Of a DNA stretch of 64,000 bases, positions 26,225 through 34,962 are shown piece after piece. The position numbers were made by a program, and so were the translations under genes. How positions within the stretch are numbered: the first letter of the stretch is position 1; every line of letters starts with the position of its first letter. The notes under the pieces were generated by a model. It was not told the DNA's origin. It saw only the letters and a list, made by a program, of their open reading frames with translations, and did not search any database. The stretch is taken from contig NZ_CP107960.1 in the NCBI RefSeq assembly GCF_036077095.1, positions 6,386,001 to 6,450,000 on the forward strand. The letters run 5' to 3'. The DNA comes from Streptomyces sp. NBC_00376 (GTDB lineage: Bacteria; Actinomycetota; Actinomycetes; Streptomycetales; Streptomycetaceae).

Positions 26225-26525
26225 GCGCGGTCCGGTCCGGCCCGGTCCGGTGGTAGCTCGGCCGTAGCGCGGCTGATCAGCGACGCAGCGGCAGACGGAG
26301 TACGCACCGGGCCCCCCGATCGGGGGCTTCGCCCCGTATGATCGGGGGACACCATCCGGCATGACGGATCGGAGGTTGGGGAATCAACGCCTCAGCAGCT
26401 GAGCCGTCGTGGCGGCCCGGACTGGCTGATGGGCAAGAAGGCGGGTTTCACGGGGGCGATTCCCTGCCTATCCTGGAAGGGCCGCATACCGGCCGCCCCC
26501 CGCGGCCGACGACGAGGAGGACTCC
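26225..26525. other. intergenic region before the DUF3040 gene
   Basis: About 300 bases without a credible gene. A Pro/Arg/Gly-rich open frame from 26429 is not protein-like. A 13-codon frame starting at the ATG at 26361 (MTDRRLGNQRLSS) ends in a stop and has no supporting evidence. A small hairpin (ccccccgatcggggg) lies near 26312-26326. The region probably holds the DUF3040 promoter; a gaggagg RBS precedes its GTG. Confidence 0.4.
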
Positions 26526-26921
26526 GTGCCGCTCTCGGAGCACGAGCAGCGAATGCTCGAGCAAATGGAGCGAGCGCTGTACGCCGAAGATCCCAAGTTC
26601 GCGACAGCGCTCGAGGGAAGCGGGCTGCGTACGTACACCCGGCGACGGGTCTACCAGGCGGTCGCAGGCTTCCTGGTGGGTATCGCGCTCCTCATGGCCG
26701 GAATGGTCGCCCAGCTCATCTGGATCAGCGTGGTGGGTTTTCTCGTCATGCTGGGCTGCGCGGTCCTTGCGGTCACTGGTTGGCGCAAGGCACCCAAGCC
26801 GGGCGAGCACCCGGCAGCCGGAGGCGGTGGCGAGCGCAGCCGGCCCAGCAGGCAGCGCCGGACCGTGATGAACCGCATCGAGCAGCGGTGGCAGCGCCGC
26901 CGCGACGAGCAGGGCCAGTAG
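26526..26921 (+). CDS. DUF3040 small membrane protein
   Basis: A 131-aa actinobacterial protein. The N-terminus PLSEHEQRMLEQMERALYAEDPKFA is the DUF3040 signature. Two hydrophobic helices (about 43-63 and 66-86) follow, then a basic cytoplasmic tail (GERSRPSRQRR, QRWQRRRDEQ). DUF3040 genes often sit upstream of cell-wall/division clusters in actinobacteria, as here. The function is not established. GTG start with a GAGGAGG RBS. Confidence 0.9.
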   Translation: MPLSEHEQRMLEQMERALYAEDPKFATALEGSGLRTYTRRRVYQAVAGFLVGIALLMAGMVAQLIWISVVGFLVMLGCAVLAVTGWRKAPKPGEHPAAGGGGERSRPSRQRRTVMNRIEQRWQRRRDEQGQ

Positions 26922-26939
26922 GCCCTCGGACACACTTGG

Positions 26940-26975
26940 GTGAGGGGCGGCCGCGAAGACGCGGCCGCCCCTCAC
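26940..26975 (+). terminator. terminator after the DUF3040 gene
   Basis: Perfect 15-bp stem (26940-26954 with 26961-26975), 6-nt loop, 18 bases after the stop codon. No T-run. Confidence 0.85.
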
Positions 26976-27253
26976 GTGTGCCCGGGACCGTCATGTGTGC
27001 ACCGGGCCGTCGCGTATGCCCCGGGCCGGTGACTGCTGACGGACATCGGGCCGGCCGGTCCGCAGGCGTGGCTTCGAGCGGGCGTGCCCGGGGAGTCCCG
27101 GGCGTGCCCGGGAGCCGGGCGAGGGCCGTCGGACGGTCCGGGCACGGCTGATGGAACCGTCGGTCGGGGCAAGGCTGATGGAGCCGCCCCGAGGCGGGGA
27201 CCGGTGGCGGGCCGCTGACCGTCACGTCGCGGCCACGCCCCCGGTCGCCCCGG
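26976..27253. other. spacer between convergent DUF3040 and transglutaminase genes
   Basis: No gene seen. The segment is repetitive: variants of gtgcccgggaccg/gtgcaccgggccg at 26977-27030, two gcgtgcccggg copies near 27082-27113, and two copies of a ggcacggctgatggaacc / ggcaaggctgatggagcc unit near 27140-27186. These look like decayed short repeats with no clear function. Confidence 0.5.
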
Positions 27254-29752
27254 TCACCCCTGCTGGCGTGACGGGCGTCGCAGCCACCCGGCCCACCGGC
27301 TGCGGTCGAGCAGTGCAGCGCACCTGCCGGTGAAGGCCACCCAGCGCTCCGATGCCGCCCAGACCACCCGAATGGCCGAGCGCGGTGCCATGATCGCCCG
27401 GATCCGGGTGAAGCGGTCGGCAGCTGCCCGCAGACCGGCCCGTACCGTCTCCACGTCCTCGGCAAGACCGGTGCTCGCCCGGGGCTCCGGGGCGTACAGC
27501 ACCTGTTCCACCGCCCCGGCCACCCGGTGCACCGCCTCCGCCGCATCGGGTTCGAGCCGGCCCAGCCGCACCACCCGGTCCGCCGCCTTGCGCGGGGTCC
27601 GGGAGTCGTCCGGCTCGATGCCGTGGTCCCAGGCGGTGTCGGTGATCTCCTGCCAGGCCGCGAGCGTTCCTGCCGTCGCGTGCGACGGCAGGTGCGGCTC
27701 GGTGCCCCGGCCCGTGACGCCCTGCCCCGTCGGTGACACCGCGGACCGGCCGCGCACCGGCGTACGCCCGGCAGAGAGACCCAGCCTCCGCCTGCGTGCC
27801 CGCAGCCGCCAGAACAGTGGCAGCAGGGGCAGTGCGAGGATCACCACGGCGAGCAGGACCACACCGGCGACGGTGCTCGCCGGTGTCCCGGAGTCCGTCG
27901 GAGGCTTCACGCCCTGTGCCGCCGGGCTGCCGCACTCGCCCTGCTTGCGCATCTGCGCCGGGCAGTTGTCCGGGACGGACGGCGCGATCGAGGGAGCCGC
28001 CGAGGGGCCCTTCTCGGGCTGGGCCGGGGTGTCCGTGTCGCCCACGGGGGCATCCGGCTGGGTGTACGGCGGCGTGGTGCCCCGCGTCGGCGTCGGCTCG
28101 AAACGGGTCCACCCGACACCTTGGAAGTACAGCTCGGGCCAGGCATGCGCGTCGCGCAGCCCCACCGTGACCGAACCGTCCGACTGCTCGGTGCCGGGGG
28201 TGAATCCCACCGCGACCCGGGCCGGAATGCCCAGCGTCCGGGCCATCGCGGCCATCGCGAAGGAGAAGTGGACGCAGAAGCCCTGCTTGTCCTTCAGGAA
28301 CCGGCTGATCGCCGCGCTTCCGGTGCCAGAGTTCACCGAGGTGTCGTAGCTGAAGCCGCCCTCCGAGGCGAAGTAGTTCTGCAGTTTCACCGCCCGCTCG
28401 TAATCGTTGGCGGCGCCCTTGGTCACCCGGTCCGCGGTCTCCTCGACCACCTTCGGCAGCGAGTCGGGAACGCGGGTGTACTCGCGCCGCAGAGCGGCCG
28501 GCGCGGGGCCCGCCCCGGCGAGCTGCTCGGCGGTCGGTTCGACCATCAGGCTGGAGACCCGGTACTGCGCACCGCGGGTCGTCTCACCGCGGTCGCCCAC
28601 GAGGGTCCGCCCCACCGGTTCGTACCGCCAGCGGCCGTTGATCCTGACCTCGGTCGCCGGGTAGGGGAGCGGCAGATAGGTCTGCTGGTACGAACGGGAC
28701 GCGGAGATGTTCGACGTGATCTCGGTGACCGCCACGTCCGGGCCGAGGCCCTCCGGCTGCGGGAGCCGCTCGGGCACGTCCTTCAGCTGGCGCGTGGAGG
28801 GCCGCCACTCGCTCCCGTTGAACTGGTCCAGGGCCAGAATCCGCAGATAGAAGTCCTGCGGGGCACCGGAATTGGTGCGGTAGGACATCACCTGCCGGTC
28901 CTCCGGCTGGTTCAGGTTGTCCTGCAACGAGACCAGCGGGTTCACCGCGGAGATCGTGCCGCCGCCACCCTTGCCGCCCCCGTCGCCGCCCGCGCCGAAC
29001 AGCATTCCGCCCTCGAGCGCGGGCAGTGCCGCCGGGACGATCAGCGAGACGCCCAGCGCCAGCGCGCCGATGCGCCGACCGGTACGGACCGGGGCCGTCG
29101 GCCGGCTGCCCGAGAGCGCCGCACCCACCGCCGGACCTCCCGGGGACCTGCTGGCCGCGCCGGTGAAGACCCGCCCCCACTGGGAGAGCCGGTCCCGGCC
29201 CTCGGCCAGCAGGAGCAGCAGATAGCCACCGGCCGCCAGCAGGAACCAGAGCCAGTCGGCCCCGCCCCCGGACAGCCCTGCGGCCACCGAGTACAGCGCG
29301 AGGAGCGGCAGGCCGGCCGGGGCAGCGCTGCGGAACGTCACCGCGAGGGCATCCACCGCCAGGCCGACCAGCAGCACACCGCCGATCAGTATCAGCCGGA
29401 TGCCGTCCGTCACGGGAGCGGGGGCGGCATACCTGCTGACGTCCTCGGCGCCCGACGTCAGCAGATGCGCGAGCCGCTGGACGGCCTCCGGGCCGGGCAG
29501 CAGACCGGCCATCGCCTGCTGCCTGGCGAACACCACCGTCAGCAGGACCAGCGTGACCAGCACCTGCGCCCCGACGACCAGCACGCGGGGCGCGGGCGCC
29601 CGGCGGACCAGCGCCCCCATCCCGCTCTGGACCGCCAGCAGGAACGCCGCCTGCAGGATCCACCCGGCCGGCTCCACCAGCGGCAGCATCGAGGCCGCCG
29701 CCATCAGCGTCGCCGCAAAGGCGCACAGCGCCAGCCGACCACGACCGCTCAT
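27254..29752 (-). CDS. transglutaminase-like membrane protein (TgpA-type)
   Basis: An 832-aa membrane protein. About six N-terminal helices are followed by an extracytoplasmic domain with a transglutaminase-like protease fold: GFCVHFSFAMAAMARTLGIPAR holds the catalytic Cys, then DAHAWPELYF the His/Asp. A linker, one further helix near residue 655 and a C-terminal DUF4129-like cytoplasmic helical domain complete it. It is the third gene of a MoxR/DUF58/TgpA set; ATG overlaps the DUF58 stop (ATGA). Such sets occur widely and are linked to envelope protein quality control or chaperone functions. The precise substrate is unknown. Confidence 0.92.
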   Translation of the reverse strand: MSGRGRLALCAFAATLMAAASMLPLVEPAGWILQAAFLLAVQSGMGALVRRAPAPRVLVVGAQVLVTLVLLTVVFARQQAMAGLLPGPEAVQRLAHLLTSGAEDVSRYAAPAPVTDGIRLILIGGVLLVGLAVDALAVTFRSAAPAGLPLLALYSVAAGLSGGGADWLWFLLAAGGYLLLLLAEGRDRLSQWGRVFTGAASRSPGGPAVGAALSGSRPTAPVRTGRRIGALALGVSLIVPAALPALEGGMLFGAGGDGGGKGGGGTISAVNPLVSLQDNLNQPEDRQVMSYRTNSGAPQDFYLRILALDQFNGSEWRPSTRQLKDVPERLPQPEGLGPDVAVTEITSNISASRSYQQTYLPLPYPATEVRINGRWRYEPVGRTLVGDRGETTRGAQYRVSSLMVEPTAEQLAGAGPAPAALRREYTRVPDSLPKVVEETADRVTKGAANDYERAVKLQNYFASEGGFSYDTSVNSGTGSAAISRFLKDKQGFCVHFSFAMAAMARTLGIPARVAVGFTPGTEQSDGSVTVGLRDAHAWPELYFQGVGWTRFEPTPTRGTTPPYTQPDAPVGDTDTPAQPEKGPSAAPSIAPSVPDNCPAQMRKQGECGSPAAQGVKPPTDSGTPASTVAGVVLLAVVILALPLLPLFWRLRARRRRLGLSAGRTPVRGRSAVSPTGQGVTGRGTEPHLPSHATAGTLAAWQEITDTAWDHGIEPDDSRTPRKAADRVVRLGRLEPDAAEAVHRVAGAVEQVLYAPEPRASTGLAEDVETVRAGLRAAADRFTRIRAIMAPRSAIRVVWAASERWVAFTGRCAALLDRSRWAGWLRRPSRQQG

Positions 29753-31128
29753 GACCATCCCCCGGAGAAACCCGTCGTGCCGCCGGCGGCGGACTGCACC
29801 GCCACACCCTGGTGCCCCGCCTGCTGCCAGTACCGGGCGAGCCCGTTCCCGGGCGAAACCGCCACGGCCGTCCACCCCGACTCCCGCAGCAGCCGCAGCC
29901 GCCGCTCGGACGCCGCTTCCGCCCCGGTGGGCGGGACATCGCCCTGTACCCAGTCCGTGCTGTCCAGCACGAACGCGACGGCGCCGCCGCTGCGCTGCCG
30001 CATCCGTGCGGCCACCGCCGCCTGCTCCTCGTCCAGATCGCCGAAGAACGCGATCAGCAGCCCCTCGTTGCCGCCGCGCATCACGTCGTACGCGCGCGAC
30101 AGACCGCTGCCGTCGGAGTGGTCGACCACCGCCAGGGTGTCCATCATCAGACCCGCCGAGTCGGCGGACTCCTGCGTCGATCCGGCGAAACCGCCCATGC
30201 CCTCGCCCGGCACCGCGTTCCCGTCATCGGTCAGCAGCCGGACGGCGAAGCCGCGCTCCAGCATGTGCACCAGCGCGGACGCGGCCCCGGACACCGCCCA
30301 CTCGAAGGCGGAGTCGGGCCCCGCCCCCTGGTAGGCGATCCGCCGGGTGTCCAGCAGCACTGTGCACCTGGCCCGCTGCGGCTGCTCCTCGCGGCGCACC
30401 ATCAGCTCGCCGTAGCGCGCGGTCGAGCGCCAGTGGACCCGGCGCAGATCGTCGCCGTGCCGGTAGCCGCGCGGAATCACGTCGTCGTCACCGGCCAGCG
30501 CCAGCGACCGCTGCCGCCCCTCGCCGTACCCCGCGGCCTCGCCGGCCAGCCGCACCGGTGGCAGCGGCTCGGTCCGTGGAATGACGACGAGGGTGTCGTA
30601 CGCGCTGAACGAACGGGTCAGCTCGCACATCCCGAAGGGGTCGCTCAGCCGCAGCTGCAGCGGCCCGAGCGGGTAGCGCCCGCGCAGATCCGACCGCACC
30701 CGGTAGGACACCTCGCGGCGGCCGCCCGCCTCCACCCGGTCCAATACGAACCGGGGCCGCGGCCCGAGCACGTAGGGCACCCGGTCCTGAAGCATCAGCA
30801 GCCCGGTGGGCATCCGCGACACGTTCTCCATCCGCAGGTGGACCCGCGCCTCCGAGCCCGCCGGGACCCGGGACGGCGAGAGCCGCCGGGTGCCCGCGAC
30901 CCGGTAGCGGGTGCGGACGAGCACCACCACACAGACCAGTGGCAGCGCGGCGAGCAGCAGCCCGACCCGCAGCAGATCCGCCTGCCCGAGCACATAGGCG
31001 CAGACCGCCGCGGCGATACCGGCCGCCAGGAAGGACCGCCCACGCGTGGTCAGCCCGCTCAGAGCCGCCCGCAGACCGCCCTTCTCCCCGCCGTCGTCCG
31101 TCGCGGCCGGCCCCCCGGCGGCCATCAC
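29749..31128 (-). CDS. DUF58 domain protein
   Basis: A 459-aa protein with two N-terminal membrane helices (about 33-70), an extracytoplasmic beta-sandwich, then the DUF58 signature GEGRQRSLAL...DDVIPRGYRHGDDLRRVHWRSTAR followed by a von Willebrand-like fold with LLDTRR. DUF58 proteins accompany MoxR AAA+ ATPases and probably act as their partners. The GTG at 31128 overlaps the MoxR stop; an ATG at 31125 is an equally good start. The gene is coupled on both sides. Confidence 0.9.
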   Translation of the reverse strand: MMAAGGPAATDDGGEKGGLRAALSGLTTRGRSFLAAGIAAAVCAYVLGQADLLRVGLLLAALPLVCVVVLVRTRYRVAGTRRLSPSRVPAGSEARVHLRMENVSRMPTGLLMLQDRVPYVLGPRPRFVLDRVEAGGRREVSYRVRSDLRGRYPLGPLQLRLSDPFGMCELTRSFSAYDTLVVIPRTEPLPPVRLAGEAAGYGEGRQRSLALAGDDDVIPRGYRHGDDLRRVHWRSTARYGELMVRREEQPQRARCTVLLDTRRIAYQGAGPDSAFEWAVSGAASALVHMLERGFAVRLLTDDGNAVPGEGMGGFAGSTQESADSAGLMMDTLAVVDHSDGSGLSRAYDVMRGGNEGLLIAFFGDLDEEQAAVAARMRQRSGGAVAFVLDSTDWVQGDVPPTGAEAASERRLRLLRESGWTAVAVSPGNGLARYWQQAGHQGVAVQSAAGGTTGFSGGWS

Positions 31129-32171
31129 AACCGCCGTGCGCCGGGCTGCTGCCGGCCGTACGCCGCCCGGCCCGGATGATGCTGCGGCTGCACCTGGGTG
31201 GCGCCGCCCGCGGTCGGAACGGGTGTCTGCTGGAGGATCTCCAGCACGACCTGCTCGGCGGTACGGCGGTTGAGCTGGGCCTGTGCCGTCGGCAGCAGCC
31301 GGTGCGCGAGCACCGCGACCGCCAGCGCCTGCACGTCGTCCGGCAGGCAGTAGTCCCGGCCGCTCAGCGCCGCGGAGGCCTTCGCCGCGCGCAGCAGGTG
31401 CAGTGTGGCCCGCGGCGAGGCGCCGAGCCGCAGATCGGGATGGCTCCGGGTGGCCGCGACGAGCTCCACCGCGTACCGCCGCACGGCGTCGGCCACATGG
31501 ACCGTCCGTACCGCGTCGATCAGCTTCACGATGTCGTGGGCGTGCGCCACCGGCTGAAGATCGTCGAGCGGCGGGAGGCCGCCGTGCACGTCGAGCATCC
31601 GCAGCTCGGCGTCCGCACTCGGATAGCCGATCGAGACCCGCGCCATGAACCTGTCGCGCTGGGCCTCGGGCAGCGGATAGGTGCCTTCCATCTCCACCGG
31701 GTTCTGCGTGGCCACCACCATGAACGGGTCGGGCAGCTCGTAGCTGTGCCCGTCGATGGTGACCTGGCGCTCCTCCATGGATTCCAGCAGCGCCGACTGG
31801 GTCTTCGGCGAGGCGCGGTTGATCTCGTCGCCGATCACGATCTGGGCGAAGATCGCACCCGGCTTGAATTCGAAGTCACGCCGCTGCTGGTCGAAGATGG
31901 ACACACCGGTGATGTCCGAGGGCAGCAGGTCCGGTGTGAACTGAATGCGCCGCACCGAGCAGTCGATGGACCGTGCCAGCGCCTTGGCCAGCATCGTCTT
32001 GCCGACCCCGGGGACGTCCTCGATGAGGAGATGCCCCTCCGCCAGCAGTACGGTCAGCGAAAGCCGTACGACCTCAGGCTTGCCCTCGATCACACTCTCC
32101 ACCGACCTGCGCACCCGCTCCGCGGTCGTGGTCAGATCTGTGAGGCTCGCTCGATCGTCATAGGTCGTCAC
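31125..32171 (-). CDS. MoxR-family AAA+ ATPase
   Basis: A 348-aa AAA+ ATPase with Walker A EDVPGVGKT, Walker B VIGDEINRASP, sensor 1 ATQNPVE and sensor 2-like GASPRAT. MoxR ATPases act as chaperones that activate or assemble partner complexes, here probably the DUF58/transglutaminase membrane proteins encoded downstream. The C-terminus is a His/Gln/Pro-rich tail. GTG start (MTTYDDRAS) with a gaggagg RBS. First gene of the operon. Confidence 0.93.
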   Translation of the reverse strand: MTTYDDRASLTDLTTTAERVRRSVESVIEGKPEVVRLSLTVLLAEGHLLIEDVPGVGKTMLAKALARSIDCSVRRIQFTPDLLPSDITGVSIFDQQRRDFEFKPGAIFAQIVIGDEINRASPKTQSALLESMEERQVTIDGHSYELPDPFMVVATQNPVEMEGTYPLPEAQRDRFMARVSIGYPSADAELRMLDVHGGLPPLDDLQPVAHAHDIVKLIDAVRTVHVADAVRRYAVELVAATRSHPDLRLGASPRATLHLLRAAKASAALSGRDYCLPDDVQALAVAVLAHRLLPTAQAQLNRRTAEQVVLEILQQTPVPTAGGATQVQPQHHPGRAAYGRQQPGARRL

Positions 32172-32414
32172 CCGGCCCTCCTCGGCCCTGCCCCACGCTC
32201 ACCAGGAGCCGTGGGGTACCCCATTCACGGGCCGACGCGCACGCAGCGGTCCGGCCCACCCCGAAACAGGGACATCCCCTCGGACACGTCCGGCGGGATG
32301 TCACACGCGCATTCTTGTTGCCGTTACCGCTTCGTGTCACTCGCCTGTGGACAACTGGGGGCGAAATGCCGGTTTCGATGGGATTTTCGGTTCCTGGGAG
32401 GGGTGTCCGGGACG

Positions 32415-32978
32415 TCAGGAGGCGGGAAGGATCTCCCGCAGCAGGCCGGTGGTCACATCGAAGACGAAGCCGCGGACGTCGTCGGTGTGCAGCAGGAACG
32501 GCGAGGTGCGCACGCGCTGCATCGACTGCCGTACGTCCTGGTCGGCGTCCTTGTACGCCTCGACCGCCCAGACCGGACGCTGGCCGACCTCCACCTCCAG
32601 CTCCTGGCGGAATTCCTCGGTGATCGACTCCAGGCCGCAGTTGGTGTGGTGGATCAGTATGACGCTGCGCGTGCCGAGGGCCCGCTGGCTGATGGTCAGC
32701 GAACGGATCACGTCGTCGGTGACCACGCCGCCCGCGTTGCGGATGGTGTGGCAGTCGCCGAGCGCCAGGCCGAGTGCGTCGTGCAGGTCGAGCCGGGCGT
32801 CCATGCAGGCGACCACGGCGACGCGCAGCACCGGCTTGGCGTCCATGCCCGGGTCTTCGAAGCCGGCGGCGTACCGGACGTTCGCCTCGACGAGGCGATC
32901 GGTGACCGTGCCTCCGGAACGGGCCTGGTCGGCATCGGTCGCGGAGGGCCTGACGGGGGAGTGCGCGGAAGTCGACAT
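32415..32978 (-). CDS. beta-class carbonic anhydrase
   Basis: A 187-aa beta-carbonic anhydrase interconverting CO2 and bicarbonate. Zinc ligands are in CMDARLD (Cys, Asp/Arg dyad) and HHTNCGL (His, Cys). The start at 32978 (MSTSAHS) is chosen although the frame extends to 33068 and no strong RBS is seen. It is divergent from the dcw cluster, across a 380-bp region. Confidence 0.9.
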   Translation of the reverse strand: MSTSAHSPVRPSATDADQARSGGTVTDRLVEANVRYAAGFEDPGMDAKPVLRVAVVACMDARLDLHDALGLALGDCHTIRNAGGVVTDDVIRSLTISQRALGTRSVILIHHTNCGLESITEEFRQELEVEVGQRPVWAVEAYKDADQDVRQSMQRVRTSPFLLHTDDVRGFVFDVTTGLLREILPAS

Positions 32979-33358
32979 GGCTATGACGTTAGCTCCCGCA
33001 CCTGTTCCCGTCGTGCTGTGAGAAGGGACAAAGAACGTCAACGAGGCTTGTTGTGAGGTAACCCACAAGCTTCACAGTCGTTGCGTCGAGCGGGTGAACA
33101 GGGGGTCCGGCGACGCGCTGCCGGGTTGATTGATCGGGAATCGATCGAATGGCAGGGTGGACTAAAGTGACGGGAAGTTACCGACACCCTGCACATTCCG
33201 TAGATTTCCCCTGTGTGTGCGGCGTACGTACGGGCCCGGCCCTCTCCCGCTCGCGGTCGGCCGACGCCCCTTCCCCGGCGCCGGCCCGCCTCCCCTTCTG
33301 AGCGGGCGGGGACCAGGCCGTACGTGCGGCCACACGGGACCTGAGCCTGAGAGGGCGC
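32979..33358. other. divergent intergenic region before the dcw cluster
   Basis: This holds the promoters of the carbonic anhydrase gene and of rsmH. TTGATT (33126-33131) with partly palindromic gattgatcgggaatcgatcgaat, and TAAAGT (33163-33168), are promoter-like but not at standard spacing. No mraZ gene, which starts the cluster in many bacteria, is present. A G/C-rich stretch from 33220 to 33340 has only shadow frames. Confidence 0.45.
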
Positions 33359-34324
33359 ATGAGCCAGACCCGACACGTCCCGGTGATGCTCCAGCGATGC
33401 CTGGACCTGTTGGCCCCGGCTCTGGAGGCGCCGGGCCCGCAGGCGCCCGTGGTCGTCGACTGCACGCTCGGCCTCGGCGGACACAGCGAGGCGCTGCTCG
33501 CCTCCTTCCCCTCCGTACGGCTGATCGGGCTGGACCGGGACAAGGAGGCGCTGCGGCTCTCCGGTGAGCGGCTCGCCCCGTACGGCGACCGGGCCACCCT
33601 GGTGCACGCCGTGTACGACGAACTGCCCGAGGTGCTCGACAGGCTCGGCATCCCCAAGGTCCAGGGCGTCCTGTTCGACCTCGGCGTCTCCTCCATGCAG
33701 CTGGACGAGGCCGACCGCGGATTCGCGTACGCCCAGGACGCCCCGCTCGACATGCGGATGGACCAGACGACCGGCATCGGCGCGGCCGAGGTGCTCAACA
33801 CCTACCCGCCGGGTGAGCTCGTACGGATCCTGCGCGCGTACGGCGAGGAGAAGCAGGCCAAGCGGATCGTCTCCGCGATCGTGCGCGAGCGCGAGAAGGA
33901 GCCGTTCAGCAACAGCGCCCGGCTCGTCGAGCTGATCCGTGACTCGCTGCCCCAGGCGGCCAAGCGCACCGGCGGCAACCCCGCCAAGCGGACCTTCCAG
34001 GCGCTGCGCATCGAGGTCAACGGCGAGCTCAGCGTCCTGGAGCGGGCCATTCCGGCGGCCGTCCAGAGCCTTGCCGTCGGCGGCCGGATCGCCGTCCTCT
34101 CGTACCACTCGCTGGAGGACCGGCTGGTCAAGCAGGTGTTCGCGGCCGGCGCCGCCACCACGGCGCCGCCCGGCCTGCCGGTCGTCCCCGAGCGCTACCA
34201 GCCCCGGCTGAAGCTGCTGACCCGCGGTGCGGAGCTGCCCACCGAGGAGGAGGTCGCCGAGAACCGGCGGGCCGCCCCCGCCCGGCTGCGCGGCGCCCAG
34301 CGGATCCGCGAGGAGGAACGATGA
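33359..34324 (+). CDS. rsmH: 16S rRNA (cytosine1402-N4)-methyltransferase
   Basis: RsmH (MraW), 321 aa, methylates C1402 of 16S rRNA. Visible are RHVPVML at the N-terminus, the SAM motif [42 protein letters not shown] and [14 protein letters not shown]. It is the first gene of the dcw cluster here. ATG at 33359 with a gagaggg RBS. The stop overlaps an ATG (ATGA) that opens a 19-codon frame leading into ftsL. Confidence 0.96.
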   Translation: MSQTRHVPVMLQRCLDLLAPALEAPGPQAPVVVDCTLGLGGHSEALLASFPSVRLIGLDRDKEALRLSGERLAPYGDRATLVHAVYDELPEVLDRLGIPKVQGVLFDLGVSSMQLDEADRGFAYAQDAPLDMRMDQTTGIGAAEVLNTYPPGELVRILRAYGEEKQAKRIVSAIVREREKEPFSNSARLVELIRDSLPQAAKRTGGNPAKRTFQALRIEVNGELSVLERAIPAAVQSLAVGGRIAVLSYHSLEDRLVKQVFAAGAATTAPPGLPVVPERYQPRLKLLTRGAELPTEEEVAENRRAAPARLRGAQRIREEER

Positions 34325-34380
34325 GAGCCCGGCGTCCGGGAACCCGGAAACCGGTGACGTGCGGGGCGGCGGCGCGGTGA
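34321..34380 (+). CDS. mini-ORF bridging rsmH and ftsL
   Basis: A 19-codon frame whose ATG overlaps the rsmH stop (ATGA) and whose TGA overlaps the probable ftsL GTG (GTGA). A gaggagg RBS lies just before it. The peptide is Arg/Pro/Ala-rich and unlikely to be a functional protein. It may carry terminating ribosomes from rsmH to ftsL, which has no good RBS of its own. It could also be chance. Confidence 0.35.
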   Translation: MRARRPGTRKPVTCGAAAR

Positions 34381-34958
34381 GCGGACCGTCCGGGCAGTTG
34401 AAAGGGCGTGCCGCGCGGCTCGTCCGGCTGATGCCGTCCGGGCCCAGCAACGCGGCCCGTACGCCCTTCGTGCTGCTGGTCGTGGTGCTGCTCGGCGGCG
34501 GCCTGATCACGCTCCTGGTGCTCAACTCGGCCCTCAACGAAGGGTCGTTCCGGCTGAGCGAGCTGAAGAAGCGGACCACGGAGCTCACCGACGAGGAACA
34601 GGCGCTCCAGCACGACGTCGACAACTACTCCAAGCCGGACGCCCTGGAGCGGCGCGCCCGCGAGCTGGGCATGGTGCCCGGCGGCAGCCCCGCCTTCCTG
34701 AATCCGGACGGCACGGTCCGCGGCGTACCCGCCGAGACCACCGCCGAGCCCGCCCCGCCGCCGGCCCCGAAGAGCAGTGCGCCGGCGGCACCCCCCGCGA
34801 CCGCGGGCACCCGGCCCCGGTCCACCGCCCCGGCCCCGCCCGCTGCGCCGGCATCGGCCACGCCTTCGGGCGCCGCCGCACGGTCCAGCACCTCCGCGAC
34901 CCCGCCCGCCGGGGCGCTTACCCCGGCAGACCAGCCCCCGACGAGCCCCGGCAGGTGA
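34377..34958 (+). CDS. ftsL: cell division protein FtsL
   Basis: A bitopic divisome protein of 193 aa. A short cytoplasmic part, one transmembrane helix (FVLLVVVLLGGGLITLLVL, about 29-47) and a coiled-coil/septum-initiator segment (NEGSFRLSELKKRTTELTDEEQALQ, ending ARELGMVPGG) are followed by about 90 residues of Pro/Ala/Ser/Thr-rich extracytoplasmic tail. FtsL bridges FtsQ/DivIC to FtsW-FtsI. GTG at 34377 (MSGPSGQLK) is preferred; an in-frame GTG at 34359 is an alternative. Neither has a strong RBS. Confidence 0.88.
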   Translation: MSGPSGQLKGRAARLVRLMPSGPSNAARTPFVLLVVVLLGGGLITLLVLNSALNEGSFRLSELKKRTTELTDEEQALQHDVDNYSKPDALERRARELGMVPGGSPAFLNPDGTVRGVPAETTAEPAPPPAPKSSAPAAPPATAGTRPRSTAPAPPAAPASATPSGAAARSSTSATPPAGALTPADQPPTSPGR

Positions 34959-34962
34959 CGCA

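Noticed and set aside
26429-27151. 240-codon frame overlapping the DUF3040 gene
   Set aside because: Different frame of a well-supported gene, with Arg/Gly/Ala-rich composition and no domain.
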